The translations under genes were made by a program, and so were the position numbers. From contig NZ_CP150170.1 in NCBI RefSeq assembly GCF_037963865.1, positions 6,758,001 to 6,822,000 of the forward strand: a DNA stretch of 64,000 nt, read 5' to 3'. Of the stretch, positions 24,768 to 34,391 are shown in pieces. Origin of the DNA: Paenibacillus sp. FSL R10-2734 (lineage in GTDB: Bacteria; Bacillota; Bacilli; Paenibacillales; Paenibacillaceae). The first letter of the stretch is position 1, and every line of letters begins with the position of its first letter. The notes below the pieces were generated by a model. The model ran no database searches and had not been told where the DNA came from. It saw only the letters and a program-made list of their open reading frames with translations.

Positions 24768-27700
24768 TTAGCCACCTACACGTGAAAGCTCGCGCATATT
24801 CGCTTCAAATGCAGCCATCAACGCAGCCTCTCCGGTCAACCCGGTTTGTTCTACTTTGCGAATCTGCTCCATCATCCGTTTGTAATCCTTCGGAATGACA
24901 CGAACAAACTTCGGCAAGCTATCTGCCCACTGATCCAGTACCCGCGCTCCGGCCGCACTACCAGTAAGCTCTACATGACGGCTAATCAGTTCGCGCAGCT
25001 CTTCGATTTCTTCAAGCTCTTCCACTCTCTCGAGCAGTACCATTTCAAGATTGCAACGGCCGATGAAGGATCTATCTGGGTCGTAGACATAAGCGATACC
25101 GCCAGACATCCCCGCCGCAAAGTTACGGCCTGTTTCACCAAGAACAACCACACGGCCTCCAGTCATGTATTCACAACCGTGGTCGCCCACGCCTTCTACA
25201 ACAACCTTCGCTCCAGAGTTACGAACGGCAAAGCGTTCACCAGCGATACCGTTGATGTAAGCTTCTCCACCTGTCGCTCCGTAGAATGCAGTATTTCCGA
25301 TAATGATGTTATCCTCAGCAGCAAAGGTAGCTTTCGGAGAAGGCTTGATAATAATCTTACCACCCGACAGTCCTTTACCAACGTAGTCATTGGAGTCGCC
25401 TTCCACCGTAAGCGTGATCCCCTTAGGCACGAATGCACCCAAGCTTTGACCAGCAGAACCGGTGAAATGAAGACGAATCGTATCATCAGGCAAACCGGCT
25501 GCCCCATATTTACGTGTCAGCTCGCTACCAAGAATAGTTCCAACGGCACGATTAACGTTCGTAATAGGTAGCGATGCTTCTACAGCCGTACCAGACTCCA
25601 GTGCAGGTGCAGCCAGATCCAGCAGTTTGGAGACATCAAGCGTCTCTTCCAGACCATGATTCTGACGTTTACTGCAGAAGCGTGTGCTTCCTTCTGGCAT
25701 TTCCGGTGTATGCAGCAGACTGCTCAAATCTACACCCTTCTTCTTCCAATGCTGCGAAGCTTGAGCTGCGTCTAGACAATCTGTACGACCTACCATCTCT
25801 TCAATCGTGCGGAAGCCAAGACTCGCCATAATTTCGCGTAAATCCTGCGCCACGAAGGTCATAAAGTTAACTACATGCTGCGGATCACCCGTAAAGTTCT
25901 TACGAAGATCTGGATTCTGTGTCGCTACACCAACCGGACAAGTATCCATTTGGCAGACACGCATCATGATACAACCTACAGCTACTAGCGGGGCTGTGGC
26001 GAAGCCATACTCTTCAGCTCCCAGTAATACAGCTACAGCTAAATCGCGGCCACTAAGCATTTTTCCATCTGTTTCCAGAACAACACGATCACGCAGATTG
26101 TTCAGCATCAACGTCTGATGCGTTTCGGCCAAGCCAAGCTCCCATGGAAGACCTGCATGACGGATGGAGTTCATCGGTGATGCACCTGTACCCCCGTCAT
26201 AGCCACTTACCAGGATAATATCAGCGCGCCCTTTGGCTACGCCAGCAGCAATCGTACCTACTCCAACTTCAGATACGAGCTTAACATTAATGTTTGCACG
26301 TGGATTTGCATTCTTCAGATCGTAGATCAGCTCTGCCAAATCCTCGATAGAATAAATATCATGATGCGGCGGAGGTGAGATCAAGCCCACACCAGCCGTT
26401 GAGCCACGCACTTCAGCCACCCAAGGATAAACTTTACGTCCTGGAAGCTGTCCGCCTTCCCCTGGCTTAGCACCTTGAGCCATCTTAATCTGAATCTCAT
26501 CAGCGTTAACAAGATAGTTCGAGGTAACTCCAAAACGTCCGGAGGCTACCTGTTTAATCGCACTGCGACGGGAATCACCATTACTATCCGGGATATAGCG
26601 AGCTGGATCTTCTCCGCCCTCACCGGTATTACTCTTACCACCGATTCGGTTCATCGCAATGGCAAGTGTCTCATGTGCTTCCTTACTAATGGAACCAAAG
26701 GACATTGCACCCGTCTTAAACCGTTTCATAATGGACTCTACTGGCTCTACTTCTTCCAATGGAACCGGTTCATAAGCTGACTTGAACTGCAATAAGGAAC
26801 GAATCGTCAGATGCTTCTCACTTTCACCTTGCACAAGTGCAGCATATTTCTTGTACATCTTGTAATCTCCACTGCGCACGGAGTGCTGAAGCAGATGAAT
26901 GGTTTGTGGGTTGAACAAATGCTCTTCCCCATCATTTCGCCATTGATAATCACCACCGGAATCAAGCACCTTATCATTTCCGTCTTTTTCCGTGAAAGCA
27001 CGGTTATGATGGATAAGTGCCTCGGTTGCTACTTCCTCAAGACCAATACCGCCAATGCGGGAAGGTGTCCAAGTAAAGTAACGATCCACGAATTCCGAGT
27101 TCAGACCCACAGCTTCAAAAATCTGCGCCCCCCGGTAGGATTGAATCGTCGAAATTCCCATTTTGGAAAGAATCTTAACTACGCTCTTAGTCGCAGCTTT
27201 AATATAGTTCTTCACAGCCTTCTCATGCGAGATTCCCCGCAGTAAGCCTTGGCCGATCATATCATCCAAGCTTTCAAATGCCAGATACGGATTTACTGCA
27301 CTTACACCATAACCGAGCAGAAGCGCATAATGATGGACTTCACGAGGTTCACCGGATTCTAGCAAAATACTAACTTTTGTCCGTGTTCCTTGACGGATCA
27401 GATGGTGATGCAAACTTGATACCGCAAGTAAAGCAGGAATCGCAGCATTCTCACTGTCCACTCCGCGGTCCGTCAGAATCAGAATGTTATGACCTTTAGC
27501 CATAACGCGATCAGCAGCCTCATTCATACGCTCAAGCGCAATACGCATTCCTTCTGCCCCAAGCTCAGCTGGGAAAAGAATTGGAATAGACATCGACTTG
27601 AAGCCCGCACGACGAACATGACGAAGCTTAGCAAAATCTTCATTCGATAGAATCGGTGTGTGTAGCGAGATTTGGCGACAGCTTTCTGGTTCTGGTTTAA

Positions 27701-29363
27701 GCAAGTTACGCTCTGGTCCAATCGTAGTCGTAGTGGAGGTAACTAACTCTTCACGAATAGCGTCGATTGGTGGATTCGTTACTTGAGCAAACATTTGTTT
27801 GAAATAGTTATATAGGCGCTGCGGACGGTCCGAAAGCACAGCGAGCGGAGCATCATAACCCATGGAACCGATAGCTTCAGCACCAGTAGATGCCATTGGC
27901 TCAAGCACCTTGCGCAAGTCTTCAAAAGTATAACCGAATGCTTGCTGTAGCTGCTGTACATTGTCATGCTTAGGATTTGGCAGCTCAGGCGCATCTGGAA
28001 GCTCCTCGAGACTGATCAAATGCTCATCCAGCCACTGGCGGTAAGGCTTCTCGGAGGCGATCGCTGATTTGACTTCCTCATCGGAGATAATGCGGCCTTC
28101 CTTCGTATCCACGAGCAGCATGCGTCCTGGCTTCAGACGGTCTTTGTATAAGATGTCCTCTGCCGGAATATCCAGTACACCCGCTTCGGAGGATAGAATA
28201 ATCATGTCGTCCTTCGTTACATAATAACGAGCAGGACGCAAGCCGTTCCGATCCAGAATAGCGCCGATTTGCACGCCATCCGTAAAGCCCATTGCAGCAG
28301 GCCCGTCCCATGGCTCCATCAAAGTACTGTGGTACTCATAAAAAGCTTTCTTGTCAGCATCCATGCTGTCATGGTTGCTCCATGGCTCAGGAACCATCAT
28401 CATAGCTACCTGTGGCAAGGAGCGTCCGCTCAAGTATAGAAATTCAAAGGTATTATCGAACATTGCAGTGTCCGATCCATCCGGGTTAATAACAGGTTTG
28501 ATCTTGCTCAGATCTTCGCCGAACACTTCACTCTTGAACAGCGACTGGCGAGCATGCATCCAGTTCACATTACCACGCAAGGTATTAATCTCACCGTTAT
28601 GGATCATAAAGCGGTATGGATGCGCACGTTCCCAGCTTGGGAAGGTATTCGTACTGAAACGGGAGTGAACTAACGCGATCGCTGATTCCAGCTCTTCGTT
28701 CTGTAAATCCAGGTAGAATTGTCCGACTTGTTCTGTAGTCAGCATGCCTTTGTATACGATCTTACGACATGACAAGCTTGGGATATAGAAGGATTCAGCC
28801 TCTTCTACACCACCGTAGCGAATCGCAAGCTCTGCACGTTTGCGGATGACATAAAGCTTACGCTCAAAAGACAATTCGTTCGTAACTGAGGCCGAGCGAC
28901 CGATAAACACTTGACGCACAAATGGCTTAGCAGCTTTCGCTGTCTTGCCAAGCATCTCATCATAGGTAGGTACATCACGATAGCCGAGTACTTCCTGGCC
29001 TTCTTCAGCAATTATTGTGCTTAAGAGAGCTTCATGTTGAGCCCGAACCTTCTCGTTATTAGATAAAAAGATCATACCTACGCCATAATGGCCTTGTTCA
29101 GGCAATGCAAAGCCTAGCTTTTGGGCTTCACTTGCAAAGAAACGGTGCGGAATTTGAAGCATGATACCTGCTCCGTCACCAGAGTTGGGTTCGCTACCTT
29201 GTCCTCCCCGATGCTCCATGTTGAAGAGCATTGTCAAAGCGTTACTAACAATATCATGGGACGGTTTGCCTTTAATATGGGCTACAAATCCCATGCCGCA
29301 AGCATCTTTTTCGAACTGGGGATCATACAGGCCCTGTTTTCCGGGCAGTTCAGTGTGTCTCAT
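24768..29363 (-). CDS. gltB: Glutamate synthase large subunit
   Basis: A 1531-residue enzyme that makes two glutamates from glutamine and 2-oxoglutarate. The class II amidotransferase nucleophile is Cys22 in KDACGMGF; the FMN-binding barrel holds RFGVTSNYL and GEGGQLPG; the 3Fe-4S ligands are in CIMMRVCQMDTCPVG (about 1130-1145); the C-terminal GXGXG beta-helix covers about 1250-1490. The ATG at 29363 is nine bases after AGAAAGG; a TTG nine bases earlier is less likely. The small subunit gene gltD is not adjacent. Confidence 0.97.
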   Translation of the reverse strand: MRHTELPGKQGLYDPQFEKDACGMGFVAHIKGKPSHDIVSNALTMLFNMEHRGGQGSEPNSGDGAGIMLQIPHRFFASEAQKLGFALPEQGHYGVGMIFLSNNEKVRAQHEALLSTIIAEEGQEVLGYRDVPTYDEMLGKTAKAAKPFVRQVFIGRSASVTNELSFERKLYVIRKRAELAIRYGGVEEAESFYIPSLSCRKIVYKGMLTTEQVGQFYLDLQNEELESAIALVHSRFSTNTFPSWERAHPYRFMIHNGEINTLRGNVNWMHARQSLFKSEVFGEDLSKIKPVINPDGSDTAMFDNTFEFLYLSGRSLPQVAMMMVPEPWSNHDSMDADKKAFYEYHSTLMEPWDGPAAMGFTDGVQIGAILDRNGLRPARYYVTKDDMIILSSEAGVLDIPAEDILYKDRLKPGRMLLVDTKEGRIISDEEVKSAIASEKPYRQWLDEHLISLEELPDAPELPNPKHDNVQQLQQAFGYTFEDLRKVLEPMASTGAEAIGSMGYDAPLAVLSDRPQRLYNYFKQMFAQVTNPPIDAIREELVTSTTTTIGPERNLLKPEPESCRQISLHTPILSNEDFAKLRHVRRAGFKSMSIPILFPAELGAEGMRIALERMNEAADRVMAKGHNILILTDRGVDSENAAIPALLAVSSLHHHLIRQGTRTKVSILLESGEPREVHHYALLLGYGVSAVNPYLAFESLDDMIGQGLLRGISHEKAVKNYIKAATKSVVKILSKMGISTIQSYRGAQIFEAVGLNSEFVDRYFTWTPSRIGGIGLEEVATEALIHHNRAFTEKDGNDKVLDSGGDYQWRNDGEEHLFNPQTIHLLQHSVRSGDYKMYKKYAALVQGESEKHLTIRSLLQFKSAYEPVPLEEVEPVESIMKRFKTGAMSFGSISKEAHETLAIAMNRIGGKSNTGEGGEDPARYIPDSNGDSRRSAIKQVASGRFGVTSNYLVNADEIQIKMAQGAKPGEGGQLPGRKVYPWVAEVRGSTAGVGLISPPPHHDIYSIEDLAELIYDLKNANPRANINVKLVSEVGVGTIAAGVAKGRADIILVSGYDGGTGASPMNSIRHAGLPWELGLAETHQTLMLNNLRDRVVLETDGKMLSGRDLAVAVLLGAEEYGFATAPLVAVGCIMMRVCQMDTCPVGVATQNPDLRKNFTGDPQHVVNFMTFVAQDLREIMASLGFRTIEEMVGRTDCLDAAQASQHWKKKGVDLSSLLHTPEMPEGSTRFCSKRQNHGLEETLDVSKLLDLAAPALESGTAVEASLPITNVNRAVGTILGSELTRKYGAAGLPDDTIRLHFTGSAGQSLGAFVPKGITLTVEGDSNDYVGKGLSGGKIIIKPSPKATFAAEDNIIIGNTAFYGATGGEAYINGIAGERFAVRNSGAKVVVEGVGDHGCEYMTGGRVVVLGETGRNFAAGMSGGIAYVYDPDRSFIGRCNLEMVLLERVEELEEIEELRELISRHVELTGSAAGARVLDQWADSLPKFVRVIPKDYKRMMEQIRKVEQTGLTGEAALMAAFEANMRELSRVGG

Positions 29364-29459
29364 CGAACGCAACCTTTCTATTATAAAGTATGGCGTAATC
29401 TCAGGAAAATTTTTCAGGTTAAAATTTTAATAATTATTCAAAGCCAGATTAGTGCTATT

Positions 29460-29488
29460 ATTTTATCACCGAGGTGAACACAGCGCAA
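29460..29488 (-). promoter_or_regulatory. Candidate sigma-A promoter of gltB
   Basis: Minus strand TTGCGC, 17 bases, TAAAAT, about 100 bases before the start codon. The match is moderate. Confidence 0.45.
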
Positions 29489-29569
29489 TTTAAACTTTTT
29501 TATGATGCTGATTAACAATTGTTTTTGCGACACAGCTTTAGTGGGCAAAAGTTTAAAAAAACTACTCAT

Positions 29570-29623
29570 TGCATAATTATGCATAAATAACGCATAAGAT
29601 CTTATGCGTTGAAAGCGTTTCAA
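29570..29623. promoter_or_regulatory. Palindrome pair and cre-like site upstream of gltB
   Basis: A perfect 14-bp palindrome TGCATAATTATGCA (29570-29583) is followed by a perfect 22-bp palindrome (29589-29610) whose arms read AACGCATAAGA / TCTTATGCGTT. TGAAAGCGTTTCAA (29610-29623) then matches the CcpA cre consensus in 13 of 14 positions. The GCATAA/TTATGC core recurs in both palindromes, suggesting one dimeric regulator. Confidence 0.45.
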
Positions 29624-29680
29624 GATTTTTCATCCCCCATGAATGTTTGCAAGAAAAAGGCTTTTAATAATTTGAACTCA

Positions 29681-29714
29681 AAAAAAGCGTCTCCCGGAGG
29701 AGACGCTTTTTATA
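29681..29714. terminator. Terminator of yhgE
   Basis: AAAAAGCGTCTCC and GGAGACGCTTTTT form a compact stem 14 bases after the yhgE gene end; A/T flanks on both sides make it bidirectional. Confidence 0.9.
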
Positions 29715-29727
29715 CTTTTTTTTCAAA

Positions 29728-32082
29728 TTATACAGTCATTGCTTGTTCACTTTTCATTCCAGCTTCATTGTCCCGACTGCGGGTCATGAAGTAAACGAAT
29801 GTAAGAGCAAGGAATCCAAGTCCAAAGATTGCTAGCACACCTACGTCACTCCACATTGCACTGAAGTCCCCTGTAGAAATTACTGCTTTAAGACCGCTAA
29901 CTGTATAAGTCATTGGAAGCAGTGGGTTAAAGAATTTCATCCAGTTCGGGATCAATTCAAGTGGGAAAGTTCCTGCACTAGTTGTTAATTGGAAAATAAG
30001 AATAACGATAACAACGAAACGTCCCGGTTGATCTAACCAAGTTACAATGGATTGTACTACCCATGTGTAAACTAGACTAGTCAAGAATGTAAATAGGAAG
30101 AACAGCGGTACACTTTGTACTTCTAGTCCAAGTCCGTACAATACAACCAAAGCAGCCAGCATAGACTGGATAAAGCTCATGATTGAGAAAGTAAGTGTAC
30201 GGCTGATAAAACGATTCAGACGACTAGCGCCAATTACAGCTGATTCACGCATTGGAATAACAATCGTAGAAATAAGAGCACCTACGAATAATCCAAGGGA
30301 TAAGAAGTAAGGAGCAAACCCTGTGCCATAGTTCGGTACATGATTAACAACTTTATCCTCAACCACAACCGGCTGTGCGAACATTTCCATCATTTTATCT
30401 GACTTGTTCACACTGCCTGTTTGTTCAGCAGCTTCACCAAGCTTAGTTGCGAGTTCTGTTGATCCAGACTTCAGATCACCCATCCCATTCTTCAACTCAC
30501 CTGCACCATCAGCCAATTGTTTAGAACCGTCAGCTACAGCACCAATACCGCTACCTAGTTCACCAACACCACTGAGTAACTTAGATGTACCATTTCCGAG
30601 TGCTTTACCACCCTCAGCCAGCTTGTTGCCTCCAGTTGCTGCTTCATTAAGCTTTGCACCGAACTGTTTCATACCTGCTTGTAGCTTATCGCCACCAGCT
30701 ACAAGTGCTGACGCACCTTGTGCTAATTTTTGTTGTCCTGCCAAGAGCTGAGTACTACCAGCATTTAACTGCTGTGCTCCCTCATGTAATTGAGTTACAC
30801 CTGCATCCACCTGCTGCGAACCAGTATGCAATTGAGTAGCACCCTGTGCCAATTGCTCCTGCCCACTGTGAAGTGCGCTTGCTCCTTGTGCTAACTGCTG
30901 CTGGCTTTGTTGTAGCTGTTCGCTACCTTGTGCAACAGCTGCACTAGCTGCTAGGAGCTTCTGTACGGCTGGATTTTGTGCCAGCTCAGGACTAGCCTGC
31001 GCCAATTGCTGCAAACCTTGAGCTACCGCTTTAGCACCCTCATTAACCTTAGTGCTACCTTCTGCGGAAGCCTGCAAGCCTGCTTCTAGCTTCGCGCTAC
31101 CTTCAACGGAAGAGGTTAACCCTGCTTCCAGCTTCGCACTGCCGTCAACTAAAGATTGTGTTCCTGCTTGTAGTTTAGTAGTACCATCCACAGCAGACTT
31201 TGTTCCTGCTTGAAGCTGTGTAGCACCTGTTACAGCTTGCTGCAAACCAGCACTAAGCTGTTTACTGCCGGCAGCACTTTGTGCAACGCCATCTTGAAGC
31301 TGTGTATGAGCGGCCGACAATTGCTGCAAACCGCCTGCCAAAGTACTAGTACCAGATTCCAATGCCGTAGCACCTGCATTCAAATCAGTTACACCTTTGG
31401 TAAGTGGTTCTAAACCATTTTGAAGCTTGCCCGTACCTTCAGTCAGTACTAGAAGATTCTCTTTCAGTTTCAGAGCGCCTTCATCCAGCTTTCCTGCACC
31501 ATCAGCGATTTTGTTAGCTCCATCTCCCGCTTCACCGAGTCCATCAGATACTTCAGTAATTTGATTGAATACAGAATCTACATAAGCCTCTGTTACCTTA
31601 GCAGATATTTTTGATTTAATCTCTGCTACAGCCGTTCCACCGATTTGACCGGCCAGGAAGTTGTAGCCTTCATTTGGCTCATAAATAATTTTTGCCGGTT
31701 GTGGTTCATCATCCAGAAGCGTTGTAGCTTTAGCAGAGAAGTCTTCTGGAACAATAATCGACATATAGTAAGTATTGTCCTTCATTCCTGCTTCCGCTTC
31801 TTCTAGTGAAACAAAGTTCCATTGAAAGCCGTCGGTTTTCTTAAGCTCTTCAACCATATCATCGCCAACCTGAAGTTGTTTTCCTTCATAATTAGCACCG
31901 ACGTCTTGGTTGACTACAGCAACCGGTAATTCATTCATCTTGCCATACGGATCCCAGAATGCCTTCAGGAAGAATCCGCTATACATCACCGGAATAAATA
32001 AGATGGCAATCATCGGAATCAGCACTTTTGGATTTTTCAGGGCTGCGCCAAGATCCTTGGTAAATACGGATAATGATTTCAT
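29728..32082 (-). CDS. yhgE: YhgE/Pip family membrane protein with long repeat region
   Basis: A 784-residue protein. One N-terminal membrane helix (about 20-40) is followed by an extracytoplasmic region and, from about residue 190 to 560, many degenerate repeats of the type LxAGxxxLxxGxxxLxxG, rich in Gln, Ala and Gly. Five to six C-terminal membrane helices (about 580-770) follow. YhgE/Pip proteins resemble ABC-2 permeases and include the Lactococcus phage infection protein. The TetR gene upstream matches the yhgD-yhgE order in B. subtilis. True function is unknown. Confidence 0.88.
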   Translation of the reverse strand: MKSLSVFTKDLGAALKNPKVLIPMIAILFIPVMYSGFFLKAFWDPYGKMNELPVAVVNQDVGANYEGKQLQVGDDMVEELKKTDGFQWNFVSLEEAEAGMKDNTYYMSIIVPEDFSAKATTLLDDEPQPAKIIYEPNEGYNFLAGQIGGTAVAEIKSKISAKVTEAYVDSVFNQITEVSDGLGEAGDGANKIADGAGKLDEGALKLKENLLVLTEGTGKLQNGLEPLTKGVTDLNAGATALESGTSTLAGGLQQLSAAHTQLQDGVAQSAAGSKQLSAGLQQAVTGATQLQAGTKSAVDGTTKLQAGTQSLVDGSAKLEAGLTSSVEGSAKLEAGLQASAEGSTKVNEGAKAVAQGLQQLAQASPELAQNPAVQKLLAASAAVAQGSEQLQQSQQQLAQGASALHSGQEQLAQGATQLHTGSQQVDAGVTQLHEGAQQLNAGSTQLLAGQQKLAQGASALVAGGDKLQAGMKQFGAKLNEAATGGNKLAEGGKALGNGTSKLLSGVGELGSGIGAVADGSKQLADGAGELKNGMGDLKSGSTELATKLGEAAEQTGSVNKSDKMMEMFAQPVVVEDKVVNHVPNYGTGFAPYFLSLGLFVGALISTIVIPMRESAVIGASRLNRFISRTLTFSIMSFIQSMLAALVVLYGLGLEVQSVPLFFLFTFLTSLVYTWVVQSIVTWLDQPGRFVVIVILIFQLTTSAGTFPLELIPNWMKFFNPLLPMTYTVSGLKAVISTGDFSAMWSDVGVLAIFGLGFLALTFVYFMTRSRDNEAGMKSEQAMTV

Positions 32083-32153
32083 TCTGGTTCTCTCCTTATG
32101 AGCGTATGCTCTCTTTAAAATGCCTTGTTTGCGAAATATTACGTAACACTAGG

Positions 32154-32176
32154 TGACCATTTTCCCCATTCGGTCA
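32154..32176. promoter_or_regulatory. Candidate TetR operator upstream of yhgE
   Basis: TGACC-N13-GGTCA, about 70 bases before yhgE. It shares 21 of 26 positions with the site upstream of the TetR gene (32909-32931). Confidence 0.65.
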
Positions 32177-32286
32177 ATTTAGGGGATAAAAAAACGCCTT
32201 ACGGCTCTTCTTCAATACTTAAAACAGTTTGAAATTTGTTAAGGGAAAGCGAATCTGATAACGCCATCCCTATCCTGAATCAACGC

Positions 32287-32862
32287 TTACTGTGCCAATC
32301 CTTCGGCGAGAAACAAATGAAAATACATCTTGATCTGTTCCTTGTCCAAGGGAGTATGTGTTTTATTCAGTTCAGCAGTCAATACAATATATAACCTGAA
32401 CATGACTACGGATACGATTTTGGGATCGCAAGGTTTGATTTCTCCCTTTTGGAGCGCGTGTTGCACCTCCCGTTCTAAATATTCTAAAACTAAGTTCTCA
32501 ATCTTCTCGAGCCCTTCTCCTGCCTGCGGCGTTCCGAATTCGCGACTTTCCTGGGAAAGCTTGATGAATAGCTCCTGCTCACTTCGAAATTCTAGCAGCG
32601 CATCCAGCACACGATGCAGGTTATCAAAGAACGGTCTGTCTCGCCTGATCTCGCGCTCAGCAATCATCTTCATTTCTACCATCATATCGCGCAGGATCTC
32701 ATCAAACAATTGTTCCTTGTTTGTAAAAAAGGTGTAAATGGTTCCTTTACCCACATTTGCAATCTTAGCAACCTGATCCATTGTAGTCGCCTTATAGCCG
32801 AATAATGAAAAAGATTTTGCTGCGGCTTGAAGCACCTGCTGTCTTCGATCCACCACTGCCAC
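32287..32862 (-). CDS. yhgD: TetR/AcrR family regulator, YhgD-like
   Basis: A 191-residue regulator. The N-terminal helix-turn-helix reads FGYKATTMDQVAKIANVGKGTIYTFF (split: TTMDQVAKIANVG then KGTIYTFF, about residues 23-50). The C-terminal helical ligand domain has no recognised ligand. The start is GTG at 32862 after AAAGGAAGTG. It lies upstream of yhgE on the same strand, and both genes have the same TGACC-N13-GGTCA site, so it probably represses itself and yhgE. Confidence 0.9.
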   Translation of the reverse strand: MAVVDRRQQVLQAAAKSFSLFGYKATTMDQVAKIANVGKGTIYTFFTNKEQLFDEILRDMMVEMKMIAEREIRRDRPFFDNLHRVLDALLEFRSEQELFIKLSQESREFGTPQAGEGLEKIENLVLEYLEREVQHALQKGEIKPCDPKIVSVVMFRLYIVLTAELNKTHTPLDKEQIKMYFHLFLAEGLAQ

Positions 32863-32908
32863 CTGTGCCCACTTCCTTTCTCCAGAAAATATCGTTACCG
32901 CCGACTTC

Positions 32909-32931
32909 TGACCACTTTACTAATCCGGTCA
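32909..32931. promoter_or_regulatory. Candidate TetR operator upstream of yhgD
   Basis: TGACC-N13-GGTCA, with an extra GGTCA half-site at 32935-32939. It lies about 50 bases before the yhgD start, in the divergent region shared with the glycosyltransferase at 33129. Confidence 0.65.
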
Positions 32932-33128
32932 ATTGGTCATTTATTACTTTAACATGTAGCTTTGCAGTTTGCAATACTTTTGAAAATCTTTTATTTTTTA
33001 ATTTATTGCAGGGTTTTAACTTTCTATTTACGTCTTATTTGTATAATGTGAGTAGAGAACAAATTTCCCTAATCTATTTTAAAAGAAATTCCGCATTTCT
33101 ATTGAAAAGGAAAGTAGCAGGTGAACTT

Positions 33129-34316
33129 ATGCGAAAGAAAAGAGTACTGCTGTTTTCGGAAGGCTTCGGTACGGGCCACACAGGAGCAGCCTATGCTCTA
33201 GCCGAAGGAATAAAGCTGCTGAATCCGGATGTCCAGTGCCGAGTCATCGAGCTAGGTAAATTTCTTAACCCGATGGTCGCCCCATGGATTCTTTCCGCTT
33301 ACCGAAAAACAGTTAGCAGCCAGCCTAAGCTGGTCGGCATGATGTATAAGACACAATATCATAAATCATTGAACCCGTTGACTAAGATGGCACTTCATCG
33401 GATTTTTTATACACATGCCTCACAAGTAATTGAGCAGCTAAAGCCTGATTTGATTATTTGCACGCACCCTATTCCTGCCGCTGTCATTTCCAGACTAAAG
33501 CGACGTGGATTGGAGGTCCCGCTGTATACGTTAATTACAGATTATGATGCACATGGTAGCTGGGTAAATTCCGAGGTCAACCGATATCTCGTATCTACCC
33601 CACGCGTCAAATCTATTTTAACAGGCCGTGGGATTGCTCCTGAGCTCGTAACGGTCACCGGCATCCCTGTGCATCCAAAGTTCTGGGAACGATCCAATAA
33701 GACGCTGCTCCGTAAGGAACTAGGTCTAGCCGATATCCCTACAGTACTTATAATGGGTGGAGGCTGGGGGCTGATGTTCGGAAAAGAGATCATGAATTCA
33801 CTCACAGCCAGAATGGATAACATTCAGCTCATCTTCTGTATGGGCAGCAACGAGAAGCTGATAGCCAAAATGAAGTCCAATCCAAGACTCAATCATCCTA
33901 ACGTTAGGATTCTTGGATACACCAGTGAAATCAATAAATTGATGGATGCTTCCGACCTTTTAATCACAAAGCCTGGTGGTATGACCTGTACAGAAGGTCA
34001 GGCTAAGGGAATTCCGATGCTCTTCTATAAAGCTATTCCAGGTCAGGAAGAGAAAAACTGTCAATATTTCGTAGAGCTAGGATTGGCAGAGGTACTCAAC
34101 TGTGAAGTAGTGAACAAATGGTTCTCTATGATGCTCCATGATTATTCTGTTCTCGAAGAGCAGCGTAAACGCCGTCTTGCTCCAGATAAGCATCAACCGC
34201 AAAGCTGCGCGACTACCGTTCTGCAGATGTTAGGCAATCCCGCAGACAAAGCAGCTGATATCAGAGGAGCACGACCTCAAGCCCGAAGTGAAGAAGCTGT
34301 GTGCATTACACCTTAA
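33129..34316 (+). CDS. Diacylglycerol glucosyltransferase / MGDG synthase family GT28
   Basis: A 395-residue GT-B glycosyltransferase. N-terminal LLFSEGFGTGHTGAAYALAEG and LITDYDAHGSW resemble UgtP/MGDG synthase. The C-terminal UDP-sugar domain has IMGGGWG, LLITKPGGMTCTEG (about 285-298) and PGQEEKNCQYF. It probably glucosylates diacylglycerol for glycolipid and lipoteichoic acid anchors at the membrane; the exact sugar and chain length are not predictable. AGGTGA before the ATG sets the start; the frame is open back to 32805 but that part overlaps the TetR gene. Confidence 0.85.
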   Translation: MRKKRVLLFSEGFGTGHTGAAYALAEGIKLLNPDVQCRVIELGKFLNPMVAPWILSAYRKTVSSQPKLVGMMYKTQYHKSLNPLTKMALHRIFYTHASQVIEQLKPDLIICTHPIPAAVISRLKRRGLEVPLYTLITDYDAHGSWVNSEVNRYLVSTPRVKSILTGRGIAPELVTVTGIPVHPKFWERSNKTLLRKELGLADIPTVLIMGGGWGLMFGKEIMNSLTARMDNIQLIFCMGSNEKLIAKMKSNPRLNHPNVRILGYTSEINKLMDASDLLITKPGGMTCTEGQAKGIPMLFYKAIPGQEEKNCQYFVELGLAEVLNCEVVNKWFSMMLHDYSVLEEQRKRRLAPDKHQPQSCATTVLQMLGNPADKAADIRGARPQARSEEAVCITP

Positions 34317-34324
34317 TGATAAAG

Positions 34325-34366
34325 AAAAGCAGGTAGCGGGGAATTCCCAGTTACCTGCTTTTTTTG
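34325..34366 (+). terminator. Terminator of the glycosyltransferase gene
   Basis: AAAAGCAGGTA and TACCTGCTTTTTTT form a stem just after the stop codon. Confidence 0.88.
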
Positions 34367-34391
34367 TGTGTAACATGCGATTATGATTAAT

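Noticed and set aside
32805..33128. Upstream extension of the glycosyltransferase frame by 108 codons
   Set aside because: It overlaps the TetR gene and its operator and has no homology-like features; the ATG at 33129 has a good ribosome binding site and fits the family N-terminus.
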